This document shows positions 28,743-37,349 of a stretch of 44,495 nt of DNA, piece by piece. The notes below the pieces were generated by a model. The model was not told the origin of the DNA and ran no database searches. It saw only the letters and a list, made by a program, of their open reading frames with translations. The position numbers were made by a program, and so were the translations under genes. This stretch comes from Ignavibacteria bacterium (GTDB lineage: Bacteria; Bacteroidota; Ignavibacteria; Tepidaquicellales; Tepidaquicellaceae), in the NCBI GenBank assembly GCA_019187405.1, contig JABAQZ010000021.1, positions 1-44,495 of the forward strand, in the 5' to 3' direction. Within the stretch, counting starts at the first letter, position 1. Every line of letters starts with the position of its first letter.

Positions 28743-30224
28743 ATGAAAACTCCCCAATACCTCTTTGAACTGATAAAATCCTTATCAGAAAAGGAAAAAA
28801 ATATTATCCTTTCCGGCTGGAAAGTAAAATGCTCCTCGAGTAAATGTATTTACACTGGATTGTTTAATGAACTTAACAAACTTGATGTTTATGACGAGAA
28901 AAAATTCTTAAATGACAGCAGAAATCAGCGATTCCTGAAAAACTTTTCATACAATAAACACTACCTTTATAAAAAACTTTTAAACAGCATATCCGATTAT
29001 CTTTGTGATGATGGCACTACCGAAACTATTTTAATCGAAGAATTAAAAAAAATTAAATATTTAATCTCAAAGGGACTTTACAAACAAGCGAAGCCTTTAA
29101 TTTTAAAAGCTGAAAAAATTTCATTAAAAGAAGAGTATTATCAGGAGTATATTAAAATCATCAATTATAAAAAATTGGTTACTTTAAGCATGAATAAAGG
29201 ATCTAAACTATTTCAGCTGACAAATGAAATTTATGATGATATAGAAAAATCCCAAAAAGCTCTTGAAGAAATAAATACAGCTTCCAGACTGAATAATAAT
29301 TTATTTCTTCTTTACAATTCGAACGGTTACTATTCTGAAAAATATTTTAATAAGGAACTTTCCTCTATTCTCAGACATGAATTCTACAAAAATGAAAATA
29401 AGCTTTCTGTGGATGCCGGTGTATATTATTACGGAGATAAATTTATTCATGCTATGAATGGCAATGATTTTGAAAAAAGTTACGCCTATGCCAAGAAACG
29501 ATATGAACTGGTGAGTAAAAATAAATTTTACTCAAGAAAATATCCCGTTACTATATTAGCATCGCTGGCTGATCTGCTGCATGTATTACTGTGTCAAAAA
29601 AGGTTAAAAAAGTTTGATAAGTATTTCAAAGATTTTTGCTGCTTAAATCTGATTGACTACTCTGCTAAAAAATCGTGGTTCTATGAAAAGTATTTTTTCG
29701 AAATGCAGCGCTGTATTCTTAAATCTGAATTTGAATTTGCAGGCAAGATTTACGAACGCTTTAAAGCCGAACTGAAAGAATATCCTTCAGTAAATTATTA
29801 TTCCAATTCCATAATGGTTGATTTACTTATTCTTTTTTCATATTCCTTTTTAAAAAATAAAAATTATACTGAATCTCTCGGAATCATCAATATGATACCC
29901 GTAGATGAATTCAAGGGGTTAAGCTATTCACTGTTTTATTCCATTAGCATCTTGAAGATAATAAATTATTACAAGCTTGACTTCCCGCAAAATACATTAT
30001 CGGAAATCAAATCTTTGAAGAGATATCTTAAACTTAAAGATAAACTTACTGAAACAGATGTTCAATTATTTGAATTATTTTTTGAAACATTCAAACAAAA
30101 TAAATCTCGAATTGAAAAAAACAGACTTCAAAAATTTTACTTCTTCCTTAAAAAAATTAAACCTGACGAATCTTTATCTGAATTTCTTTTTGATTTCGAA
30201 GAGTTGGTCAAAAGCGAGCTGTAA
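28743..30224 (+). CDS. Cytoplasmic all-helical (TPR-like) protein of unknown function
   Basis: A 493-residue protein without a signal peptide or membrane segments, strongly Lys/Leu/Tyr/Asn-rich. The N-terminus (YLFELIKSLSEKEKNIIL) and the LYKQAKPLILKAEKISLKEE segment at about residues 115-135 are the style of helical repeat proteins common in Bacteroidota-type genomes and rarely characterised. Helical pairs like FEKSYAYAKKRYELV and YTESLGIINMI suggest TPR-like folding. It resembles the protein of 6798-8240 in length, opening and composition, but the similarity is weak. A good promoter lies just upstream, and the gene is divergent from the single-propeller FG-GAP gene. Function unknown. Confidence 0.75.
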   Translation: MKTPQYLFELIKSLSEKEKNIILSGWKVKCSSSKCIYTGLFNELNKLDVYDEKKFLNDSRNQRFLKNFSYNKHYLYKKLLNSISDYLCDDGTTETILIEELKKIKYLISKGLYKQAKPLILKAEKISLKEEYYQEYIKIINYKKLVTLSMNKGSKLFQLTNEIYDDIEKSQKALEEINTASRLNNNLFLLYNSNGYYSEKYFNKELSSILRHEFYKNENKLSVDAGVYYYGDKFIHAMNGNDFEKSYAYAKKRYELVSKNKFYSRKYPVTILASLADLLHVLLCQKRLKKFDKYFKDFCCLNLIDYSAKKSWFYEKYFFEMQRCILKSEFEFAGKIYERFKAELKEYPSVNYYSNSIMVDLLILFSYSFLKNKNYTESLGIINMIPVDEFKGLSYSLFYSISILKIINYYKLDFPQNTLSEIKSLKRYLKLKDKLTETDVQLFELFFETFKQNKSRIEKNRLQKFYFFLKKIKPDESLSEFLFDFEELVKSEL

Positions 30225-30976
30225 ATTTTACCTGATAACTATTTCGGAAAGACTTTACCGGTTTTATGAATGCCAATATTCCGTTTTTACATAAACATGA
30301 GAGATTCACAGAATTTAGAAATGAAAAAATTAATTTTGTTATTTTAATTACGACAGTACATAAGTTGAGTGGAGAAGTACTATAAATTAGGGATAGTTGA
30401 ATTTCTTTTCTCAACATATTAGTTTTGCCAAATATTTCTTTGTAAATGCCGAAGTGAATGCTTTGATATAAGAAACTTTTCTTAAGGATTTACATTTTTA
30501 CAGCAACAAGATTCATTCATTTGTCTATATCCAATATTGAAATAAAATAATTTAACAATACTTATCTGAAGAGTCCGGTTTGTTTTGCTTATCACCATCA
30601 ATAAGGTTATTAATAACTTCCCTATTATCAAAGATGAAAGAAAATATGATTAAATCATTTTGGGAAAGCGTATAACTTCCATTATTTTTTTATTTTGCAT
30701 TTTATACGATTAAAGATCCGCAATATTATTTTAATTTCTTACTGATATTATTTTATAAATTACAGGAAAAAAAAATAAACCTCTTTTGAATAAGAGTTTT
30801 CAAAATTACTTAAGCTTGAATAACAATTGAATTCACGACTTTGATTTCACTTTTCAAAAAGATAAATTTAATTTGAACATCATTGTAATTTGATTATTTA
30901 GAAATTCTTACTTTAAGTTCATTCTCCGTTTTCCATATCTAAGCATCATTATTTATTAAAAAATATTTTTTGGCAT
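30225..30976. other. AT-rich intergenic stretch, nothing recognised
   Basis: About 750 bp with no supported gene, RNA or repeat. Short frames here (for example 30208-30417 minus) lack ribosome-binding sites and protein-like composition. It ends at the operator-like palindrome before the Rrf2 gene. Confidence 0.4.
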
Positions 30977-31024
30977 AATTTACGATTTTTTTATCGTAAA
31001 TTAAAAATTTTTTTATTATATTTG
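30977..31024 (+). promoter_or_regulatory. Operator-like palindrome and -7 box upstream of the Rrf2 gene
   Basis: A perfect 10-bp inverted repeat, AATTTACGAT (30977-30986) and ATCGTAAATT (30993-31002), separated by six T residues. TATATTTG at 31017-31024 matches the -7 consensus TAnnTTTG, 16 bp before the ATG at 31040. The palindrome covers where the -33 element would be, and no good -33 TTG is present. That is the layout expected of a repressor site. Autoregulation by the Rrf2 protein is an inference. Confidence 0.55.
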
Positions 31025-31039
31025 TATAAATAAATTAAG

Positions 31040-31474
31040 ATGTTTTCAAAACCATGCGAACACGGTATAAAAGCAATTATTTATATCGCCTCAAAATCGC
31101 TTGAAGGAAAGAGGGTTAAGATTGGTGATATTGTAAATAATTCAGGATCACCTGAAGCTTTTACGGCAAAAATATTAGGCGCTTTGACTAAATATGGTAT
31201 AGTAAATTCTCATACAGGTCCAAGAGGCGGCTTTGAAATAGATTTACGAAAGTTAAAGCAAATAATGATGAGTGATGTAATAAAAGCGATTGAAGGCGAT
31301 TCCGTATATAACGGATGTGCGCTTGGACTTAGCGAATGCAACAAAGAACATCCATGTCCAATGCACGATAAGTTTGTAACCATAAGAAATGATTTAAAAA
31401 GAATGCTTACAAACACAAGTGTCTATGATTTAGCTCTCGGACTTAAGAATGGTAAAACTGTATTAATGCGATAA
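31040..31474 (+). CDS. Rrf2-family iron-sulfur transcription regulator (NsrR/IscR-like)
   Basis: A 144-residue winged-helix regulator. The N-terminal helix-turn-helix region (GIKAIIYIASKSLEGKRVKI, then PEAFTAKILGALTKYGIV) is followed by the family wing motif TGPRGGFEI at about 59-67. Cys93, Cys100 and Cys106 (C-x6-C-x5-C) correspond to the cluster ligands of NsrR and IscR, where spacings are C-x4/5-C-x5-C, so this protein probably binds a [2Fe-2S] or [4Fe-4S] cluster that senses NO or redox state. It is 100 bp upstream of a RIC di-iron repair gene and a hemerythrin-like gene on the same strand. That context favours an NsrR-like nitrosative-stress role. A palindromic operator candidate lies upstream. 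Confidence 0.88.
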   Translation: MFSKPCEHGIKAIIYIASKSLEGKRVKIGDIVNNSGSPEAFTAKILGALTKYGIVNSHTGPRGGFEIDLRKLKQIMMSDVIKAIEGDSVYNGCALGLSECNKEHPCPMHDKFVTIRNDLKRMLTNTSVYDLALGLKNGKTVLMR

Positions 31475-31574
31475 ATGAGTTTACCTAAAATAAAATTTAA
31501 TTATTAAAATTGAAAATTTAAAATCGAACATTAAATAATTTTTTCATTATAACAAACCTTAAATTTACTAAAAA

Positions 31575-32312
31575 ATGAAAATCACAAAAGAAACAATTGT
31601 TGGCGAATTGGTAGCTCAGGATTACCGCGCCGCATCAGTATTCAAAAAACACGGCATTGATTTTTGCTGTAACGGCAACAGAAGTATCGGCGAAGCTTGC
31701 GAAAAAAGAAAAGTTGAGATTGATTCATTTATGCAAACACTTGAGCAGGCATTGCAGGAAGAAAATAATGCTTCGTTGGATTATAATTCCTGGCCACTTG
31801 ACTTGCTGGCAGATTACATTGAAAAAAAACACCACCGGTATGTACAGGATAAAACATTGGAGATAAAACCCTTCTTGGATAAAGTCTGTCGAGTTCATGG
31901 AGCGGAGCATCCTGAACTTTTAGAAATCAACAAACTATTTACCGAATCAACGGGTGAACTGGCAATGCACATGAAAAAAGAAGAATTGGTTTTATTTCCT
32001 TTTATCAAAAAAATGGTTTCAATCAGTCAGGACAAAACAGCATTTGAATCTCCCCACTTTGGAACAATTCAAAATCCGGTAAATATGATGATGGATGAAC
32101 ATGATGTGGAAGGATCGCGCTTTAGAAAAATTGCCGAGCTGTCTGACAACTACACTCCTCCTGCAGATGCTTGTAACACTTACAGAGTTACTTTTGCATT
32201 ACTCAAAGAATTCGAGGAAGATTTGCATCTGCATATTCATTTGGAAAATAATTTACTTTTTCCAAAAGCAATTGAGATGGAAAAGCAATTGACACATGAG
32301 CACGCCCATTAA
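31575..32312 (+). CDS. ric: Iron-sulfur cluster repair di-iron protein RIC (YtfE/ScdA/NorA family)
   Basis: A 245-residue protein of the normal family length. Residues 1-60 are the ScdA_N domain with the hallmark FKKHGIDFCCNGNRSI (Cys31-Cys32). Residues about 75-240 are a hemerythrin-like four-helix bundle with candidate di-iron ligands His87, His108 or His112, His132, Glu136, His176 (DEHDVEG), His220/222 and nearby Glu. RIC proteins restore iron-sulfur clusters damaged by NO or oxidants. It follows the Rrf2 regulator and overlaps the next hemerythrin gene by 17 bp, so all three are probably one unit. No Shine-Dalgarno site is visible; the ATG starts the conserved N-terminal domain. Confidence 0.93.
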   Translation: MKITKETIVGELVAQDYRAASVFKKHGIDFCCNGNRSIGEACEKRKVEIDSFMQTLEQALQEENNASLDYNSWPLDLLADYIEKKHHRYVQDKTLEIKPFLDKVCRVHGAEHPELLEINKLFTESTGELAMHMKKEELVLFPFIKKMVSISQDKTAFESPHFGTIQNPVNMMMDEHDVEGSRFRKIAELSDNYTPPADACNTYRVTFALLKEFEEDLHLHIHLENNLLFPKAIEMEKQLTHEHAH

Positions 32313-32751
32313 AAGAGCTGAGTTTCTTAAACAATTAAGCCGTGAACACCATCACGGCTTATTGTTATGTTGGAAAATCAGAGAAGGCATCAAAAAGAAT
32401 GCAGCCCCTGAACGTATAAAAGCTTATGCAGACTGGTTTTGGGAAGAACACTTGGAGCGGCATTTTAAGGAAGAAGAGGATTTTATCTTTCCCATCCTTC
32501 CGAATACTAATGAAAATATTAAAAAAGCTATTGATGAACACAGGAGTATCAAAAAGTTGTTTCAAAAAAAAACAGATTTGATTAATACTCTGAATCGAAT
32601 TCAACATGAATTGGAAAACCATATCCGGTTTGAAGAAAGGATATTATTTAACGAAATTCAGGATACAGCATCAGAAGAACATTTGCAAAAAATTAAAATT
32701 AACCATTCAGAAAAATTTAAAGATAATCTCAGTGATGAGTTCTGGAAATAA
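32296..32751 (+). CDS. Hemerythrin (HHE) domain protein
   Basis: A 151-residue cytoplasmic protein forming a single HHE four-helix bundle. Likely metal ligands are His18-His20 (REHHHG), His52 and His56 (EEHLERHFKEEED), His82 (DEHRSI) and His109 with Glu113/Glu114 (NHIRFEER). Its start overlaps the 3' end of ric by 17 bp, implying translational coupling and joint function. Proteins of this type occur beside RIC genes and are thought to handle oxygen, NO or iron, but the precise reaction is not known. The start is fixed by the overlap and by the MSTPIKRAEFLKQLSREH opening. Confidence 0.88.
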   Translation: MSTPIKRAEFLKQLSREHHHGLLLCWKIREGIKKNAAPERIKAYADWFWEEHLERHFKEEEDFIFPILPNTNENIKKAIDEHRSIKKLFQKKTDLINTLNRIQHELENHIRFEERILFNEIQDTASEEHLQKIKINHSEKFKDNLSDEFWK

Positions 32752-33307
32752 CTCATCATCATTTCTATTTCTATTTCTATTTTCTTAAAATCTGATATTA
32801 TTAACGAACAGATGATATATTAGAAGCGGATGTTTGAATAGTATTTTTATTCCAAACAAACTGTAACTAAGAATTTCAAAATATGATCAGTAAAAATAAT
32901 TAAATCAGAATATTTAAAAATATAAATTCACTTTTTGTGCAATTCAAATCGAAGCTTTAGAATAATCAGTGTTTCTTTATAAAAGACATACAGAAAATTT
33001 ACCGAAATAGATGGAGAGTTATTCTTAAAGTTTAAAGTTAAGATTAAGCGATAACATTCGCTGCGTCAGATGTTAAAGTAGTTGATGATATTTTCATGTA
33101 TGTTTTCAACGGAAGAAAGTAATCTGACTATTGTTCAATTGCCATTTGATTGAATTTACTAATGTTCAAGACGAAATTTATATTGGAAATTAGAACATGT
33201 CATCTGCAAAATAAATCTTGGTTTGCTTGATACGAAATTCTCAGAAATGAATATAGTGAAATACCCAATCAGCAGCGTTTAATTTACTTAGATTTGGAGG
33301 ACAAATT
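32752..33307. other. AT-rich intergenic region between convergent genes
   Basis: No supported gene. A TTTCTA hexamer is repeated about four times at 32761-32785. No convincing terminator hairpin was found for either converging gene. Confidence 0.4.
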
Positions 33308-34459
33308 TTATTGTTTATAACCCTCGCTTTTCAATTTCTTTGCCTGCTCGTGCGAATCCTGGAAATTCTTCATTGCAAGAACTTTATCATAATAAAATTC
33401 AGCCGTTGATCTGTTGCCTTTGGCATCATTGAGCATACCATTGATAAGATAAATGAATGCGGTGAAGGAATGTTCGTTTTCTTTGTCCATCTCTTTTGTA
33501 ATCTCTTCGGCTTTTAAAATATACTTTTCAGCTTCGAGAATTCTTCCCATTCTAGTAAGACATAAAGCTGTATAATAGTTTGCTTCCCTTTTAATCGATC
33601 TGCTGGTATATCCTGTTTGTGAACTGTCAATTTTATTTAAAACTCCGAGCCAGCCTTGCAGAGCTTCATTCCATTTTCCCAGTCCTATGTAACTGTTGTA
33701 TAAATATTTTTCAAAAATCGGATTACCGGGAAATTCCTGGTGAAGCGACTTTGCATAAGACTCTGATTCTGAATAATTTTTTTCATATACGTTATTCAGA
33801 TAAGCCAGCACGTATCTTGCTTCAGTCTTTGCATATTTGGCTTCGAGTGAAGTTTCTTTAATCTGCGCTAATCCTTTCAGCTTGTCGCCTTTTGGAAAAA
33901 TAAGCATTAGAGGTTTTACCACGGGATAAGTTTCAGGAATATATTCGGCAAAATAATTGTAAAGTCCAACACCGAACAAAACATCTTTATTGTTTTTATT
34001 AACTTCGTAGGCTTTTTGCAGTAGGTTGAGCGCTTCCCTACCATCTTCAGCCGCTTTGAGCCAGCTTTCGCGAAGACTCTGCAGAAGCCCTCTGTATCCC
34101 AGCGCGCCGCCTTTGTAAAACATTGCATTGTCGTCATTCTCGTTTTTATCGAGTATATCATCGGCAACTTCCACAGCTTTATCCACTTCCTTCAGAAATT
34201 TTTCATCAAGCGAATCATTTTCTCTGTTGATGTTAATCCTCCACCAGTCCACCATTGCAATGAAAAAATATCCTGCTGGGTTGCTCTTATTTGTTTCAAT
34301 TACTTCCTTGAAAGTAATTTCTGCTGAATCAAACTGAATATTATAAATAAAGTTAATCCCCTTTTGAATTTTATCATCAATTGTCTGTGAATTAACATTC
34401 ATTGCACTTGTTATGAAAAATATTATTGCAGCAAACTTATTTAACTTTTTGATTTTCAT
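33308..34459 (-). CDS. Exported tetratricopeptide-repeat protein
   Basis: A 383-residue protein with a signal peptide (about residues 1-25, cleavage after VNSQ). The remainder is helical with TPR pairs: FIYNIQFDSAEITFKEVIETN, ALNLLQKAYEVNKNNKDVLFGVGLYNYF, NEALQGWLGVL and AEKYILKAEEITKE. The segment LMLIFPKGDKLKGLAQIKE resembles the Iml2/TTC39-like group of TPR proteins. No lipobox and no C-terminal T9SS or dockerin-like signal, so it is probably periplasmic. TPRs mediate protein-protein contacts, and a role in envelope assembly is possible but not shown. It is monocistronic, convergent with the hemerythrin gene and divergent from the secreted gene at 34777. Confidence 0.8.
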   Translation of the reverse strand: MKIKKLNKFAAIIFFITSAMNVNSQTIDDKIQKGINFIYNIQFDSAEITFKEVIETNKSNPAGYFFIAMVDWWRININRENDSLDEKFLKEVDKAVEVADDILDKNENDDNAMFYKGGALGYRGLLQSLRESWLKAAEDGREALNLLQKAYEVNKNNKDVLFGVGLYNYFAEYIPETYPVVKPLMLIFPKGDKLKGLAQIKETSLEAKYAKTEARYVLAYLNNVYEKNYSESESYAKSLHQEFPGNPIFEKYLYNSYIGLGKWNEALQGWLGVLNKIDSSQTGYTSRSIKREANYYTALCLTRMGRILEAEKYILKAEEITKEMDKENEHSFTAFIYLINGMLNDAKGNRSTAEFYYDKVLAMKNFQDSHEQAKKLKSEGYKQ

Positions 34460-34776
34460 GTGATAAATATAATAAAATGATAGAATAAAGTAATTGTTAA
34501 ATGCATAATATAAATTTGCCCTTAAAGTAATTATGCATTAAAATAAAAAAGTATCGACTTTACAAATCCATTTAATTAAATAGAGTGGCTTTTTAACGGC
34601 TTGTTCATTGATTTCTTTAAAGTTGAAAATCATCTTAAGTGAATTGTAGTAATTCCTTTTACAAGTAATAACAGTTTGTAATTCTGACTCCTACGAGTTT
34701 CATCATTTTGATTGAATATATTTTGTAATTATTAAATAATTTGAAAAAAGCATTTTTAAAATTAACTTATAATAGA
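34460..34776. other. Divergent intergenic region
   Basis: AT-rich DNA between the start codons of the TPR gene and the secreted SBBP-like gene. It contains a separated 10-bp inverted repeat at 34500-34539 and otherwise no structure I can name. Confidence 0.4.
34500..34539. promoter_or_regulatory. Separated inverted repeat, possible operator
   Basis: AATGCATAAT (34500-34509) and ATTATGCATT (34530-34539) form a perfect 10-bp inverted repeat with a 20-bp spacer, about 40-80 bp upstream of the TPR gene start. The half-site ATGCAT is itself palindromic. Confidence 0.3.
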
Positions 34777-36669
34777 ATGAAGACTAAACTCATAAATCTT
34801 TCCCTTATATTAATAAGCCTAATTTCTTTATCAATTAAAGTTAATGCACAGAGTTTTCAGTGGGTAAATAACCGGAATCATTCATTTGTCACTAATCCGG
34901 ATATGACTGCTTTTAATTCTCATTCTGACAGTATCGGTAACACGGTCTTTACCGATGTTCAGTTGTACAAACTTAATTACGGGCAGAATATTTACGGGGA
35001 TATTGCGGTAAAGAAATACAATGCAGCCGGGAATTTAATTTCCGAAAAGATCCTTTCGGGAAAAATCTATGTCAGCGGCATTCAGACGGATAATTTCGGG
35101 TATAGTTATTTTGCAGGAAGTTTTATGGATACAATGGTGATTGATAATGTCAATAAATTGTTTAACACCGGCAGCGGCTTTAATCTGAATTATTTTCTAA
35201 TTAAGCTCAATTCTGATCTGAATTTTGTCTGGAGCAAAAATATAACTGCATTATATGGACAAAATATTACTATCGATGTAATAAAGATTAAGAGGAATTT
35301 TCTTTATGCAGGGATTCTGGATTTTACACAAGGATATGTTAAAAAATTTGATCTTAACGGTTCTGAAGTTTTCAGCATAGTTCATTCCCCTATTAGAAGA
35401 CTTACAGGAATTGATGAAGATAGCAACGGAAATATTTGCACTGCCGGTTCATGCGGAAATGGAAACATTATTTTTGGAGGCACGATTCATAATGCTCCTC
35501 ATATATATAATGTTTATTTCAGTAAATTTAATCCTCTGGGAAATAATGAGTGGACAAAATTTGTAGAAGACATCACATTTTCAAAAACTGATATTGTCTG
35601 TGATAATTCAAACAATATTATAGCTTGCGGAGATCTTCACGGATCATTTTTTTTCGGAAACATTCAGGCGCAAGGCAGACAATGGGTTTATGATTTCTTT
35701 GTTACAAAAATTAATTCTTCAGGTGAGTTTTTATGGCTGAGAGAAGTTCCAAATACTTCAACTATCACTGGTGATGCCGGCAAAGGCAAAACAAGCAGCA
35801 TTGCTTCGGATAAAGACGACAATATTTACATGTCGGGATTTTTTAGGGGAAGAATTGATTTTGGCAACAACGTTATCGTAAACTCTGTGGGATACAGGGA
35901 TATTTTTATTTTGAAATTTGATAAAGACGGAAATCCAGTTTATGGAAAGCAAGCCGGCGGATCGGGTTCTAATAGATCTGATTGTATTTCAGTCAATCAG
36001 TATTCTGAAGTATTTTTATCGGGAAATTATAATTCAAATGCGATGTTTGATACAATCATAGCGCCTGGGACAGGCAGCATTAATTCATTTATTACAAAAA
36101 TATCTCCGGATAATCCGTACTCGGTTTTTCATCTTAGATTAATTCAGGAGGGATTCTACAATCATGGAAAAGATAATCTAAGAATGAATGATACGGTACA
36201 TGTTTATCTAAGAAATTCAACCAGCCCTTACGGTGAAGTTGATCATTCTGTTGGAATTGCTGATAAGAATACATTTGAAGGAACTTATTATTTCCACAAT
36301 GTCGTAACGGGTAATTACTATGTTAAGATTAAACATAGAAATACCATTGAGACATGGAGTGCGATTCCTCTTCACTTTGAGAACTTACATTCGACTAATT
36401 ATGATTTTATTTCATCTCAGAATAAAGCGTATGGAGATAATCTTGTAAGTGTTAATAAATCTCCTGTTAGATTTGCTCTTTTGAGTGGAGATGTCAATCA
36501 GGATGGTATCATTGATGCATCTGACTTGACTGCAATCGACAATGATGCAATGATATTCAACAGTGGTTACATTTTCACTGATGTTACCGGAGATGGGACT
36601 ACTGATGCTTCAGATGCATCAGTAACGGAAAATAATGCCGTACAATTTGTGAGCAAAATCGTCCCGTAA
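34777..36669 (+). CDS. Secreted SBBP-like propeller protein with C-terminal dockerin-like module
   Basis: A 630-residue exported protein. I choose the ATG at 34777 rather than an in-frame TTG at 34741, because the ATG places a typical signal peptide (MKTKLINLSLILISLISLSI, cleavage after VNAQ) at the start. Residues about 25-445 carry SBBP-like beta-propeller repeats: DSIGNTVFTDVQL, DNFGYSYFAGSF, DSNGNICTAGSC, DNSNNIIACGDL, DKDDNIYMSGFF, NQYSEVFLSGNY, each followed by FxxKxNxxG strands. Residues about 453-630 are the shared module: EGFYN, KHRNTIETWSA, GDVNQDGIIDASD, TDVTGDGTTDASD, ending KIVP. Likely surface-displayed; the ligand is unknown. A REP-like array begins about 70 bp after the stop. 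Confidence 0.83.
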   Translation: MKTKLINLSLILISLISLSIKVNAQSFQWVNNRNHSFVTNPDMTAFNSHSDSIGNTVFTDVQLYKLNYGQNIYGDIAVKKYNAAGNLISEKILSGKIYVSGIQTDNFGYSYFAGSFMDTMVIDNVNKLFNTGSGFNLNYFLIKLNSDLNFVWSKNITALYGQNITIDVIKIKRNFLYAGILDFTQGYVKKFDLNGSEVFSIVHSPIRRLTGIDEDSNGNICTAGSCGNGNIIFGGTIHNAPHIYNVYFSKFNPLGNNEWTKFVEDITFSKTDIVCDNSNNIIACGDLHGSFFFGNIQAQGRQWVYDFFVTKINSSGEFLWLREVPNTSTITGDAGKGKTSSIASDKDDNIYMSGFFRGRIDFGNNVIVNSVGYRDIFILKFDKDGNPVYGKQAGGSGSNRSDCISVNQYSEVFLSGNYNSNAMFDTIIAPGTGSINSFITKISPDNPYSVFHLRLIQEGFYNHGKDNLRMNDTVHVYLRNSTSPYGEVDHSVGIADKNTFEGTYYFHNVVTGNYYVKIKHRNTIETWSAIPLHFENLHSTNYDFISSQNKAYGDNLVSVNKSPVRFALLSGDVNQDGIIDASDLTAIDNDAMIFNSGYIFTDVTGDGTTDASDASVTENNAVQFVSKIVP

Positions 36670-36741
36670 AAATTTGTCTTAGCATATTTATGCTATTTAC
36701 ATTTATTAATAAAGTTTTCATCTTCTCTTCAGATTGCTCTT

Positions 36742-36937
36742 GTCATCCCGAGCGCAGCGAAGAACCCGCTTTCTGTCATTCTGAGCGCAGCGAAGAACCC
36801 GCTCTTTGTCATTCTGAGCGCAGCGAAGAACCCGCTCTCTGTCATTCTGAGCGAGCTCTCTGTCATTCTGAGCGCAGCGAAGAACCCGCTCTTTGTCATT
36901 CTGAGCGCAGCGAACGAAGTGAGCGAAGTGAAGAACA
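36742..36937. repeat. REP-like array, 33-bp period, upstream of the GIY-YIG gene
   Basis: Six copies of GTCATTCTGAGCGCAGCGAA plus GAACCCGCTCTxT begin at 36742, 36775, 36808, 36841, 36862 and 36895. The spacing is 33 bp, except the fourth copy, truncated to 21 bp. The last copy carries the expansion CGAACGAAGTGAGCGAAGTG. Reading frames through it (SERSEEPA-type peptides) are repeat translations and not genes. Confidence 0.9.
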
Positions 36938-36988
36938 TATTATCGAATGATGAATAGGTATTGAAAATTTATGTAATGAAAGGAGTTT

Positions 36989-37336
36989 ATTATTAGAAAA
37001 TTTGAATTTTATGTCTATATACTTACCAATAGGAAAAACGGTTCTCTATACATTGGTCTTACTAATAATTTATTACGACGAATGTTTGAACATAAAACAA
37101 AAAGGAACAAAGGATTTACGGCAAAATATAATATAAATATGCTTGTCTATTATGAATGTTCCTCGTATATAAATAATGCTATCGCAAGAGAAAAGCAACT
37201 AAAAGGATGGCTTCGCAAAAAGAAGATTGATTTAATTGAAAGTATGAATCCGGATTGGATAGACTTGAGTAAAGATTGGGACTTTTCGGGGATGGATTCT
37301 TCGCTTCGCTCAGAAAGACAAAAAAGGAAGGAATGA
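36989..37336 (+). CDS. Single-domain GIY-YIG endonuclease, start codon disrupted
   Basis: A small GIY-YIG family nuclease of about 115 residues. The open frame begins after a stop at 36977 and reads KFEFYVYILTNRKNGSLYIG, then LTNNLLRRMFEHKTK, GFTAKYN and AIAREKQLKGWLRKKKIDLI, a complete domain with YVYI...LYIG, the catalytic Arg (NLLRR) and the REKQLKGW helix. The only downstream ATG (37082) would delete the catalytic core. No ATG, GTG or TTG precedes the domain in frame. AAAGGAG at 36979-36985 is followed by ATT codons at 36989 and 36992. The out-of-frame ATG at 36976 (MKGVYY) would join the domain if one T near 36990-36995 were removed. So it is either ATT-initiated or a recent frameshift. 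The C-terminal SSLRSE is encoded by an inverted copy of the flanking repeat. Repeat arrays lie on both sides. Confidence 0.8.
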   Translation: MIRKFEFYVYILTNRKNGSLYIGLTNNLLRRMFEHKTKRNKGFTAKYNINMLVYYECSSYINNAIAREKQLKGWLRKKKIDLIESMNPDWIDLSKDWDFSGMDSSLRSERQKRKE

Positions 37337-37349
37337 CAACCCCACCTTT

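Noticed and set aside
33045-33100. Decayed dockerin-loop fragment (ATAACATTCGCTGCGTCAGA)
   Set aside because: The resemblance is short and does not extend into the flanking codons on either strand.
34741-34776. TTG start for the secreted protein ending at 36669
   Set aside because: It would put 12 extra residues before an otherwise typical signal peptide that begins at the ATG at 34777.
36690-36950. Small protein rich in SERSEEPA repeats
   Set aside because: It is the translation of the REP-like array; equivalent frames are open on both strands.
37082-37336. Start of the GIY-YIG gene at the first ATG
   Set aside because: The YVYI...LYIG core and its active-site region are encoded upstream of this ATG in the same frame, so the shorter version would lack the catalytic half.
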